Part shown: positions 22,401-32,700 of the stretch, piece after piece
How the letters are laid out: each line of letters begins with the position of its first letter
Numbering within the stretch: position 1 is the first letter of the stretch
From: Branchiostoma floridae
Taxonomy: Eukaryota > Chordata > Leptocardii > Amphioxiformes > Branchiostomatidae
Length of the DNA stretch: 36,732 nt
Assembly: GCF_000003815.2 (NCBI RefSeq)
Contig: NC_049982.1
Coordinates: 18,979,112 to 19,015,843, forward strand
Direction: 5' to 3'
Notes under the pieces: generated by a model
Seen by the model: the letters and a program-made list of their open reading frames with translations, nothing else
Told to the model about the DNA's origin: nothing
The model's database searches: none
Translations under genes and position numbers: made by a program

Positions 22401-22922
22401 TGGGATGCGTACATGTTTTTGATAAAAGTAACATGTTCAGACCTCATTTGCTATGATACACGGACTAGAAGTACACAATGTTAATGCTGTAACGTTAGAC
22501 AATCTACTTGGTATTCTCTGGACAGGGACAGGAAACACATCTCAGACGTAATGGGGGAAATATGTCACAACTCACTGATCTTCCTGTTCTTCCTCCTTCG
22601 GTTTCTTGCGCATCAACCTCGTTGCTATGGCAACCTTCCTGCCGTACTGAAAAATGCAGAACATTTCGTGGGAAAGATGCAATGATTCTCGTAGCTGCAT
22701 GTATATTTCTTAATCCTTATTTGGTCAACAGTTTCCTCAGTGTCTATCACACACCTTGGTAAAGAGCCCTGTTTTCTTCTCCTTGTCATCGTCTTCTTCG
22801 TCCGCCTTTTCCTCGGGGGCGTCTTTCTTCAGTAGCAGGGAGGACCGTCCTTCACGTGACAGTCGTTCAACCCTTGTCTTGTTCTCTGACATGGGCAGCG
22901 AGGGCAACCGGTCACGTGACAT
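16419..22922 (-). CDS. CATSPER4: CatSper4-type sperm cation channel subunit, complete
   Basis: Fifteen coding exons on the minus strand: 22755-22922 (ATG), 22576-22646, 22157-22196, 21385-21600, 21026-21188, 20793-20865, 20502-20560, 20039-20146, 19498-19562, 19011-19121, 18669-18756, 17871-17977, 17364-17471, 16956-17078, 16419-16607 (stop). They sum to 1689 bases, or 562 residues; mammalian CatSper4 is somewhat shorter. One six-helix repeat is visible: S1 about 140-159, S2 172-190, S3 204-217, S4 228-243 with six arginines, S5 265-285, pore motif TQDGW at 309-313 and S6 331-357. After S6 come a charged helical segment (DKAMKEVNEERKK) and a tail with DRVENYLLILI and a serine run. CatSper pores carry T-x-D-x-W, and the glutamine-aspartate-glycine form is the CatSper4 version. 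It forms the pore with CatSper1-3 in the flagellar membrane. The N-terminus is acidic and lysine-rich. Confidence 0.9.
19498..19562 (-). CDS. CATSPER4: CatSper4 pore exon with TQDGW selectivity motif
   Basis: A 65-base exon between acceptor TTTTACTAG and donor CAG/GTAACT. It encodes MFSLFICVTQDGWMKIF, the pore helix and filter. The aspartate at residue 311 is the acidic residue each CatSper subunit contributes to the calcium-selective ring. It joins the S5 exon in phase 1 (shared alanine codon) and the S6 exon in phase 0. Confidence 0.9.
19810..19990. repeat. Dispersed repeat, copy 1
   Basis: It starts around AATATGTTTATTGCAAATTC followed by a variant of GCTAATTG. It ends around GGTTTGACTTCTTCTTTTT. 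The same order of motifs occurs at about 30985-31165. It lies in the CatSper4 intron between the S5 and pore exons. Family unknown; possibly a SINE or LINE tail. Confidence 0.5.
20793..20865 (-). CDS. CATSPER4: CatSper4 S4 voltage-sensor exon
   Basis: This 73-base exon encodes LGSSRILRILRVLRAFRSLR, with an arginine at every third position six times (residues 228, 231, 234, 237, 240, 243). The acceptor (TTTTATCAG) and donor (AAG/GTACGA) are good. The next exon starts with a T that completes serine, giving a short S4-S5 linker. Confidence 0.88.
22261..22369. repeat. 109-base imperfect palindrome in CatSper4 intron 2
   Basis: GCAGATCTA at 22261 is mirrored by TAGATCTGC ending at 22369. Inner arms AAGCTGGTCA and AGTGTTCT pair with AGAACACT and the CCAGCTT side, and AGCC with GGCT near the centre. 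The arms pair along most of their length. It is either a miniature foldback element or a structured intronic RNA. Confidence 0.6.
22621..22634. promoter_or_regulatory. RFX-type X-box inside CatSper4 exon 2
   Basis: GTTGCTATGGCAAC is a two-sided match to the RFX X-box palindrome (GTTGCC, short spacer, GGCAAC class). RFX factors drive ciliary and sperm genes. It lies about 290 bases downstream of the CatSper4 ATG and 1.3 kb upstream of the CFAP97-domain gene, and codes for VAIAT on the minus strand. It could be a coincidence of coding sequence. Confidence 0.4.
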
Positions 22923-23934
22923 AGCTTCCCCCTATGTGACAGTAGCTGTAAATCAGAAAAATGCATATTATAACGTGTTTATCTATCCTCAGTCTTCTAA
23001 ATTCACCTCCCGTAAATGTCACCATTAGGTTATCAACAACTGTAACGTAACATGCCGTCAAACAGACAAAAAGGGACTTGGGGGGAATGGATTGGGAATC
23101 TTTTAAACCAGACGCCGCGCCAGTACCGTCGGGAACCGCCAGTATTAACAGTACTTCAACAGTGACTGTCCTTGGTGCTGAACTCTATTTACATCGCGAC
23201 GGACCGAGGTAACGTTAGGTTGTAAGAATCAAATGTTTCCAAAATATCCTTAGGTTACGCTTTCAGAAAGGAGAAACAATACGCGTTTGTCAAACAAACC
23301 CCACAAAGACCCTTTATCTGCCACCGAGATTAGGGTCACGATATCAGACTTACCATAGGGTGTAAAGCAACACTTCACCATTGACTTCCCGACGGAGAAA
23401 CAAACGAATCTGTGACACAAAGTACGCATTGTCCACAAAATACGGCACAAGAGACCGTTCCAGAATGATGTTCTATGGCGTCAGATAGAACGAATCAAAA
23501 CAAAACAAAACATAGACCAAGAACAGGACAGAACAGGACAGAACACAACACACAGGGAGAGAAACTGGGACATTTCTTCTTCTTTTCCCAAGGTAGGAAT
23601 AACGTATAAGTATTGTTTTAATAATAAGATGATGTACTATAGACATTCCCGGTCTATTCAGTGACATATCTTTAGACCACCTTTTGTGCCCTTGTGGCGT
23701 CTTTACAATTCGCGAACAAAGGTTACCGGGAGCTGTTTTATGATGCTTTTATATTGTTTTTGACGTCACTCTACTTGAGCCATTGTAGGCTTCCAGTGTT
23801 GCGCAAGGGTTATCAGATTCAGTGAGCCATCGCTACAGAGTACACTCACCCATCTCTCTTATTTTGACAGGAGAGTATCGGGGATTTTTCCGTCGCTTTT
23901 GTAGCAGTAAACTTGTTGCTTCGTCTCGGACAAG
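22923..23934. other. Divergent promoter interval, CatSper4 and CFAP97-domain gene
   Basis: The start codons are 1012 bases apart and face away from each other. On the minus side a good acceptor (GATTTACAG) at 22946 precedes the CatSper4 start exon. A strong donor (TATG, then GTAAGT) at 23354 suggests an untranslated leader exon ending there. Its short upstream frame would meet a stop just after splicing, so it is non-coding. A perfect CRE lies at 23761-23768. Short AACAGGACAG/AACAAAAC repeats lie at 23495-23550. Confidence 0.6.
23761..23768. promoter_or_regulatory. Perfect palindromic CRE in the divergent promoter
   Basis: TGACGTCA is the full CREB/CREM consensus. It lies 167 bases upstream of the CFAP97-domain start codon and about 400 bases upstream of the inferred CatSper4 leader exon. 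In mammals CREM activates many post-meiotic sperm genes. A half X-box-like GGTTACC is close by (about 23721-23727). Confidence 0.45.
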
Positions 23935-26197
23935 ATGCAATCCTCTTACCGCTCGTACCAGCCGATCACCCCGGCAAACAACAAACTGCTCAAGAAACGG
24001 TGGGACCAGAAGCGCTTCTACACACATAGAATGAAGGTGCAAAATGGTAAAAAGTCTTTTCTTTTCTAACATCTTGCAACTTCTAGAAGATAAAGGCAAT
24101 GTGGAGTTGTGTGTCTATCTTTTAAAACAGATAACAGTGCTCTAGGTTATCATCGTTTTTTGTGTTAAAAGGCACATTTCGAGCTGCTGGAAACAACAGA
24201 GCTTTCAGTCTGTTTTGTGCTCATAATTTCAATAACTGCCATGGCTTTGTCAAAATCAGCAATGTATTAGTTAAAAAGTCAGGAAAAGTGCCAAAAATAT
24301 TTTGTTTAAGAATAGCGACGATTATTTACAGTACAGAATTATACGCTGTTAACTTATCCACATCACCACCGTCCCTACAGCCAGTCCCGTGATAGACAAC
24401 AAACCTCCGCGGACATACATGCACCTTCATCTCAAGCTAAAGAAACTTCAGGTGAGCACAAAAACTCAAGATGTTGGAAAATGTATGCGGTAACCCTGAT
24501 TTTTAATGTGATGATGTCACACAGAGAATAGTTACATGGAGCCTCAGCTCCCCCCCCCCCCTACGATGCCCCACGCGGGGCTATTTGGGGGTACCCCTAT
24601 GCAGATGCAGATGCAGATGCAGATACATCTCAAGACAAACCAACTTGACCAGTTGATACGCATTTGATAACGACTGTAATTAGTGCAGCATGAAAGACAT
24701 GTGGTTTGGTTACGTATATGTGCCTATCTGTCTAAGTGCGTAGACTCTTGCTTGTGTGCCGTCCCAAGCCATAGTGTATTTATCTGGTCTTTAAAACGCT
24801 CGGGGGGTGGGGGGTGGTGGTGGTGGGTATTCACCTGAGTTTGCAAACTCCTGTGTGAATTCTGATGGGACTCGTTCACAGGTTGAGGAGGAACGGCTGG
24901 CCACAGTGGAGCGGGATAACCGGATCCTGCTGGAGAAGATCGGCTTCATCATGCGGACAGGCGGGAGGGTGGACAACATCAACCGGGACTACATACCGAA
25001 AAGGTCGGGTCATCAGGGCCTGACGTCCTGACGTCCCTACAGTCACAGATTATACAGACACATGTCGACACACTTTCCACCACTCACGTGACCCCCATTC
25101 CACCAGGATGGCGACCTCGCCACCACCGCGCTGTCACCTCGCGATTTGTCAGAGGGCTTAACTCATTTCATTTCATAGATAAAAACGGCTCTTTGTGTTC
25201 CCTGTTGTCTCCAAGTTATGCTTTTAAATTTTGGACAATATTTCAATCAGTCAAGGGTTATACAAATTCAATTTATGTCGCCGCGAGGTCTCGTCTTGTG
25301 GAGTGGGGGCCTATGTGATGTGTGCTTCAAAGAGGAGACTGAAGAAAGTAAAATGTGCAACAAAATACCATAGTTGTAAAATGCGAAATACCATAGTTTT
25401 GAAATACCAAAATAAAATACCAGAGCTTTAAGATAGCATACTATTTTCTGGTATAGAAATACAGTAGTTTGAAATCGAGGTACAGAGAAAAGAAGCAGAT
25501 GTACAATTATCATAACAATTGTAGCTGAATCATGAATTAATGGTTGCCAAGGGACACGTTAACATCAGGTTATTGATTACGGTTGCTTTTCGTCCCAAAG
25601 CCTAAACAAGACCAAACGTCAGCGGGAGATCCTGCGCATCACGCACGAGAACCACGCCATCCTCAAGCGCATCTCCTCCAAGGAGCCCACCTACAACCAC
25701 CTGCAGTGGGAGGAGGAGTGGAAGGTATCCATCCGCCTGGTTATGTTTTTGGTAGTGTTTATTCATATGTAATGTATTTATGTATGTTTGTATGTATATC
25801 TGTGAATTAACAGCATAACTAGGGTTGGATGGATTGTTTTGATCAAGGAGGTTATATTCATAACCTCCTTGTTTTGATATTTTGTATTGTCGACATAATA
25901 GAAAGGTATTCGTGCCAAGCCCTGTGCCAGGCTGTGGCGTTATATTGTAACTCAGATCACTGAAGTCCACGCCAATTGTATGTTTTACTAGCAGGATCTA
26001 GGATTTTATGATATATGATTTCTTTTGATAGTATTCAGCCACATTATTGAAGTTAAAACTACTATACAGTCTCTCGCATTGACCCTCACGTGCCCTTTCA
26101 GCTCAACCAAATATACAAGGACAACATCTCCAAGTACATCGGACCTCCCAGAGACGCCAAGCGGTGGAAACCTCCAGCTAAAAACAACAATGTTTAA
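23935..26197 (+). CDS. CFAP97-domain protein (CFAP97D1/CFAP97D2 type), complete
   Basis: Five exons: 23935-24046, 24381-24451, 24882-25003, 25601-25724 and 26102-26197 (stop). They total 525 bases, or 174 residues, close to the size of the human CFAP97D proteins as recalled. The domain starts at once with YQPITPANNKLLKKRWDQKR. It continues with KPPRTYMHLHLKLKKLQ, the coiled segment VEEERLATVERDNRILLEKI, then GRVDNINRDYIPKS, LNKTKRQREILRITHEN, and ends with the NISKYIGPPRDAKRW segment. Phases are 1, 0, 2, 0, and all sites are consensus. Family members are axonemal or ciliary; CFAP97D1 loss in mice impairs the sperm flagellum. Fruit-fly Hemingway carries the same domain. The ATG at 23935 is chosen because the conserved domain begins within five residues of it. 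The gene is transcribed away from CatSper4. Confidence 0.87.
24802..24827 (+). repeat. G-rich tract upstream of exon 3 of the CFAP97-domain gene
   Basis: Two runs of six G are followed by GGTGGTGGTGGG. This could fold as a quadruplex, though several runs have only two G. It lies about 55 bases upstream of the exon at 24882. Confidence 0.4.
25844..25871. repeat. 12-base-arm palindrome CAAGGAGGTTAT
   Basis: CAAGGAGGTTAT, four bases, then ATAACCTCCTTG. The GGAGGTTATATT core resembles the left tip of the element at 12563, so it may be a miniature relative. It lies in the last intron of the CFAP97-domain gene. Confidence 0.6.
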
Positions 26198-26730
26198 AAC
26201 TGTCCACATAGGCATGGTCTTTATATTGTTAACAAGTTGGGCGGATCCAGTCTTCAAAACTGTACATAAATCAGAAATAGAAGCTCGGTATTTGGGAAGT
26301 CATAGTTTCCCTCATTGTTAAGAATGCAATAAGAACCCCTTCCTTGTCTGCTGTGTTTTGACAGAGAATATTTGACTGTACGTCCACCCCCACATTGCAG
26401 AAGTAAGGAGAACCTAAAGCGATTGTAAGGTCAGGCTGTATTTACCACGGTTCTGTATATCGTGATCAAGTAGAAAAGAAAACACNNNNNNNNNNNNNNN
26501 NNNNNNNNNNNNNNNNNNNNNNNNNNNNNNNNNNNNNNNNNNNNNNNNNNNNNNNNNNNNNNNNNNNNNNNNNNNNNNNNNNNNNGTTCTAGAGTGACCT
26601 GCGGTTGGACTGTTCCATCTCGAACATTCGAAAACGGGAATGGAATTAGAACTTCGAATCTCTGGAGAAAATCGAATGAAGACGTTATTCAGTACCATAT
26701 AGCTACCAGTGTCGTGTAAACATACAGTAA
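26198..26730. other. Intergenic spacer with a 100-N gap
   Basis: Between the CFAP97-domain stop and the start of the mosaic gene, both on the plus strand. It includes the gap 26486-26585. No convincing polyadenylation signal or promoter element is visible; a TATA-like CATATAG stands about 30 bases before the downstream ATG. I see no gene. Confidence 0.5.
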
Positions 26731-29700
26731 ATGATGTATGTTTCGCCAGTCATTGCGTTATTACTTTTATGCTTAAGTTTAAATCTGGGGCTTCGGTGTC
26801 GCAACGCAAGCATCGACTTGGGGACAGGACACAACGATACAAACGCCACTTCCGTCGACTTCGAGTCCCCTTCATCTGACAATGACAAGTACGATTTTGT
26901 GGTGAATCGGCTGGTAGATGACATCACCATCGACGAAAAAACAGCCAAGTCTTTCCTTCAACCCAGCCCTGAATGGGAGTATGACAATCTTTTAGAAGCA
27001 CTACGTACTGAAGTTAAAGGCGTCGATGGAAAGCACCGTCCAGTTAAGAGAAGCGGACGAGTTCCGCCCGAACCCAGAGTTCCAGAAACGTGGCACGTGC
27101 CCGGCATAAAAGAAAAGACACCTTACTTGGAAGGCAGGCCATTCAAATCACTTCCACAGCTGAGTAGTAAATACGACTACTTAAAGTACAAGAAGTGGCC
27201 AGAGATAACAAGTGGAAATCGGGGCACAGGTGGGTTTAGATTTTGTTTTCGGGTATAGTATAGAACGCAGCGCCACAGGGAACAAGCCTTCGTGGCGAAA
27301 TATCCTGCCCAGCACAAGTGGCTTAATGTGGGTTCACACGTGCGTATATATTCAAGTCCATTTGAGGTCCGTATGGAAGTTTCTAGAAATTTCAAGTTCA
27401 TAATTCACAGATGTCAATCATATCGGGGGGGTAGGGATGTGAAGTAATACCATCAATATAAAAGACCTCTGATAAGAAACAGTCCCCTGGGAGTTGACCA
27501 ACAGGTGGCAGGGCTGCCATGTATAGCTGGGCTAGGGATACTGGTTATAGGTGGAATTTGACCTTTTATAAGTAAGATACGTATGAGGTGCGTATTGGAA
27601 GAATGCGTATGAAAAATGTCAATACGGACCGTATACGGATTTCATACCTGTCTGCATACCTGCATACCATCTTCAGTCGAGGGAGGAGTAGACTTCTGTA
27701 GTGGACTGATCTTGTCACTTCAGGTCATCGGCATGAACGAAACCCATGTGTTGAAGATGGCGGCCACGACGCATGCCAACCTAGAGGCAGATGCGTGCCA
27801 TCCATGCGCACTCACATCTACTCCTGCGACTGTGATGACGGGTGGTCGGGTACGGTTTATCTTTGTTTCTTTACTTTCTAGATCTTGTTTCTTTACTTTC
27901 TGTTCAGTTACAATAAAAGCTTCATTCGAGTGTTCTGGCGGTCTAGGTACAAGTAACTGTCAGGTCAAATATCGTAGGACATGACTACAGTCTGCTTTCC
28001 CTTGTTTGATGTTCGTATCTTAAATCATTAGATCTTTTCTATGTGGCGTTTTATGTAAAAAAATGTCTATATGACCATTGAGACTTTTGACCTATATAAT
28101 GCATCTCACTGCGCATGCAGTACTACAGCCCTCATCAGGTTTGAATGACCAATACTTTTACTTTGTTCACGTGATCTTACAGGCACGTGACGTCAGGAAT
28201 TCTTGCGTTCTTTTTCCAAATTCAGATGAACCTGAAACCGGCGGACCACAGTACCCAGACTGTAGGCATAAAGACGACCCCTGTGGGAGGGTGGCTTGTA
28301 TGAACGGCGGAGCCTGCGAACACTCCCAGAACGGCGAAGACGTTTATTGCGTGTGCAATGACGCGTATGTTGGAGATAGGTGCCAATATCGTGCGTCCCA
28401 TTTCAAATATCCTTGCATGAGAAAAATTCCCGACTGCTCAATACGTTGAAGTTAGGCCACACTGACATAATTTTATAGATGGCATAATCTGGAGACCCCA
28501 AAATTAATGCGGGAGGGCGAAAAGAAAGAAGAATCTGAGATTAAAAAAAAACAACAATACAATGCTGCTAATTGGCCAGACGACTACAAAGCTGGTAAAG
28601 CCGGGTTCACATGTGCGTATATATTCAACAACAACAATTCAAGTCCGCCTTTGGTCCGTGTGGAATTCTAAGCCTCTACCAGACTCCACGTGACGGGAAA
28701 AATACTAGAAATTGGACAAATATAGACCGCGAATATGCCAGGGAACTTAGCTGGCCGAGGAGTATGGTTTGCGACCAGTTAACTCCACCTGCATGTTTCC
28801 TGGCTATATTTGTCCAATTTCTACAGTTTTCTAGTGACCTGTGGAGCCTGGTAGAGGCTTAAACTTCCATACGGACCTCATACGGACTTGAATATACGCA
28901 GGTGTGAACCCACCTCGACATAGTGTATCAAAGGAAACAACAAGTCGTTATTTGTAGGAGGCACATGTAGGTTTTCTTATTCATCATAGCAGTAATCGAT
29001 TTTTAATATATTGAGAGAAAAAAAAAACGAGCAAAAAAGTACATTATTAGAAGGTGTATTTATCCGGACATGCTTGTGTCGAGCCTCCTCGGGGGTGATT
29101 TTCTCTATCTTCTTTTTGAGATCAGGCGAAAAGTAATGTGCGTGCGGATGACATTCATAAAATCAAATCAGGGCCCGGGGCCCCATTTTTCCAAATGGGA
29201 CCGTAGCATAACGTCTTTCGATTGCGTTCATCAACAAAAGACTAACAACCGATTGTTGACGATTAGTTCTTTATGTTTGAAATTTGCACATTAGACAAAA
29301 CTACAAAGTATAAAAGTTTGTTAGAATCCTTCCTTCAGACACGACAATAAGCATATTCACTGTTCTGAGTACGCATGTGCAGCGATAACAATTGTGGGTA
29401 AATTGTCAAAGGCAAAGGCCCCTCACTTAACTTGTCAATAGTTCTAGACCATTGTCTCGATTTGCATAACAATCTCCATACGTGATTTTTAAAATGCTTA
29501 ATGTCTCATGGGGCCCTCACCTTTGACAGTCCTCATAATTCCTGTCGCTGCACATGCGTACTAAACAGTGAACGTGCCTATATAACAACATTTCTATTTC
29601 GCGCTTCTACATTTCTTTGATTTCAACAGGGGCCGGGGTATCGAATGATCACAAACTGTCCCGGAATTCTTAAGAGCGCGTTCTATTTGCGATAGAATGT

Positions 29701-32700
29701 ATGATTCAGGTTTCATATTGGCTCATCAGGAAGACCATACTTGGGACCTTGGGAATCCTGGGGACCTTGTTCTGTGACGTGCGGGGCCCAGGGCATCCGG
29801 AAAAGGAGACGGCACTGCGAAGATCCCGCAGGCCTGACTGATTACGACTGTTCGGGGAAAAACTTTCGGGAGGAGGAGGAGGTTTGCCAGCCGACCGTCT
29901 GTAAATATTCAGGTCGGAAATGTTGCATTAAGTTCTCGTTGATATTTTTTACAGTACATGGTATTTTGCAGTCACGTGATTCTAGCATGATTTAAGGTCT
30001 GCAATGTTGTTTAGTGAAGGACTGAAGCCATTGTTGGCGATATGTTCTAAACAGTCAATTTCTCTGGCCTCAGTTGTAAATTTACCTGAACAACTCTACA
30101 ATCCGCTAGGGGGCCCAAAATCCAAAAGACCTATCCACATACCAAATATCAACATAACTATAGATTCCATCCAAGCCTTCTTGAGTTATGCTGTCCATCC
30201 ACAAACATACACACATACAGACACACAAACGCTGCCGTAATATAACCTTCTTCATTCGAATACGCATATGCGGTGACAGGAATTGTAGGTAAAAGACTCT
30301 GACTCCGCCATTTTGCAGGTGCCATTACGTTCCGGACATTCTTACGGAAATGCAAACAATGGTTTGTTTAAGTCTCAGGGACCTTCACCTTTGACATATT
30401 TCCTACAATTCCTGTTGCCGCACATGCTTACTCGAATGTGCGAAAGGGCTTATTACAGTCATGTGCCCCATAGGTCGATGGACCAGCTGGGGGGAGACGA
30501 CTCCATGTACCGTGATCTGCGGGCATGGATACAGGACAAGGTCCAGACACTGTAGATACTGCAAAGACCCCGAATGTGTGGAGGAAACTCAACTGGAGGC
30601 AGAACACGGGTCGCCTTGTGACGGCATCGCCCAGGAAAAATCCCCATGTAACACTCAACCATGTCCAGGTATGTTTGCCTGATCGTAGTGCTTCACATGT
30701 TGTGTCTGTATGTGGTCTATAGGATGGAGCCACTCCGCGAGTTAAAATCCCCACCGTTTTCGATCAAGTATTGCGAACTTGATATGCTCATTGTGGGGTG
30801 TTTCATTCTTAAGATATAATCCCACGAAAGCGATAAAGAAATGTGAATGCAAGGATATGTCCTTGGTGAATGTAACATTGTATTGCGTATATCTAGGCCA
30901 TATAACATCCGGTTTACTTCAAATAAAACGCTTTTTTTTCTTTCGAGGAGTATTCAATAAGCATGGTTCTAAATGGCTTATCTGTAACTTCAATATCAAT
31001 AATATCAATAAGTTTATTGCGAATTCTTGTCCGTGGGCTAATTGCAAGTGACAAAAAATGACATGCAGACAATTGCAATGGTCAACAGCATAGTAAGCAA
31101 CTAGTCTAAATTCTAACGCTAGCTGTATCGTATTGCAGGGGTTTGACTTCTTTTTCTGAGACAGTAAAAGACGAATGATCCCACCTTTTCTGTAATGCGT
31201 GGGTTGCGTGATGTTAAAAGGAGGGCAGTCTTCTTTCTGTCTGTAAGCGTGGAAAGATCAGGATGGAATTTGGTGACCTCTTTGAATAGATCTTTTCTTT
31301 TAACTTCAATTTGTGTACTACGGCTACGACTCCACTACCACAACTCGCCCTGCTGCCTCCACCTCCAGAATCCTCGCCGCAGTGGTCAGCCTGGGGTGCC
31401 TGGTCTGCATGCAGCACGACGTGCGGCGAGGGACTCCGGAGGAGGACCAGGGAGAAGGGGGAGGAAACACAGGACGCGTCTGAGGAATGCAGAGTCCAGG
31501 TGTGCCCAGGTGAGTTGTACATAGCCTGATTACATGGCGCTTATAGTTATATAGTTAGGGTCACGTCACATTCCACGAAGGGGCCCGGCCGGGCTGTTTT
31601 GGGGAACGAAAGGTACAATGTAAAAGATAACAAAAACAGAAACGGGACCAAAAATGATTCAACAGCATGCCTTGTGCATATCTATTTACTTAAGCTTTCT
31701 AAGCACTATGTTTTTTTTTGTCTGATACTTTATATAAAAATATATGGGGATAAATAAAAAAAGTTAAGTTTTTCGTTTCCGCAAACAGCCCGTTCGGGTC
31801 CCAGGAAGTAAATATCAATGTGACGTTCAATATGACACCAAACATCGGAGTTACACTAAGTGGCTCATGATATGTCAGGGTCACTTCTGCTGACAACAAA
31901 CAGGCGAGACATTAAAAGAGATAAGTTCTGAGCGTACGTTATGCATATTTCATGATATAGACTTGTTTTTGATTTTCGTTCTTGGTTCCATTGGGGAGGC
32001 CTAACTCTGATGACTATCCTTAATGAAGCATAGGTCGGTTCTCTGAAAATAATGAAACTACCGTCCCGTGGCGATATCAACTTACATTAGCGCCACCACT
32101 GCACATATACAAAAACCTAAATCTAACCAAACTAAAATGAAGCAAGATGAAAACAATACTGAAAACAAAAGGAAATTAAATAATGTGTATGTCGATATTT
32201 AGATGTGACCCCTGTCAGATGTACTGAGTGGACTACCTGGGGCGAGTGCCACGCGCATTTTAAGATGTGCTATCGGACGCGCGAAAACGTCGCGGGAGAA
32301 GAATGTGACGGCCATACCTACCAACGGTCACTCTGCTCCCAGGAGAACTGTCTGGGTCAGGTCAGGGCTGAAGGGTACAAGGAAAACCTTTTCAGACAGC
32401 TGAGGGAACATGAGGACCAAGAGGAGGCCGAGGCAAAAGGTAGTTACAATGAATAATTGAATGAATGAATGAATGAATGGATTAACGGATAAATGAATGA
32501 ATACATAAATTAATAAATAGACAAAAGAATGAACGAATTCGAATGAGTGTTTTTTTTATTGGTATACATATAAGACAAGACACAGTGGTAAATGCACTCT
32601 AGCAAAGCTAATATTAACATTACCACTAGGACATTTGAAAATAAAATAAACAAAGGACAAAACAATGATTTATTAAACAGTGGTTTATTTGATCATCGTG

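Noticed and set aside
23250-23450. Minus-strand frame around the inferred CatSper4 leader exon as an extended N-terminus
   Set aside because: Spliced to the next exon through the donor at 23354, the frame stops within a few codons, so the leader is non-coding and the ATG at 22922 is preferred.
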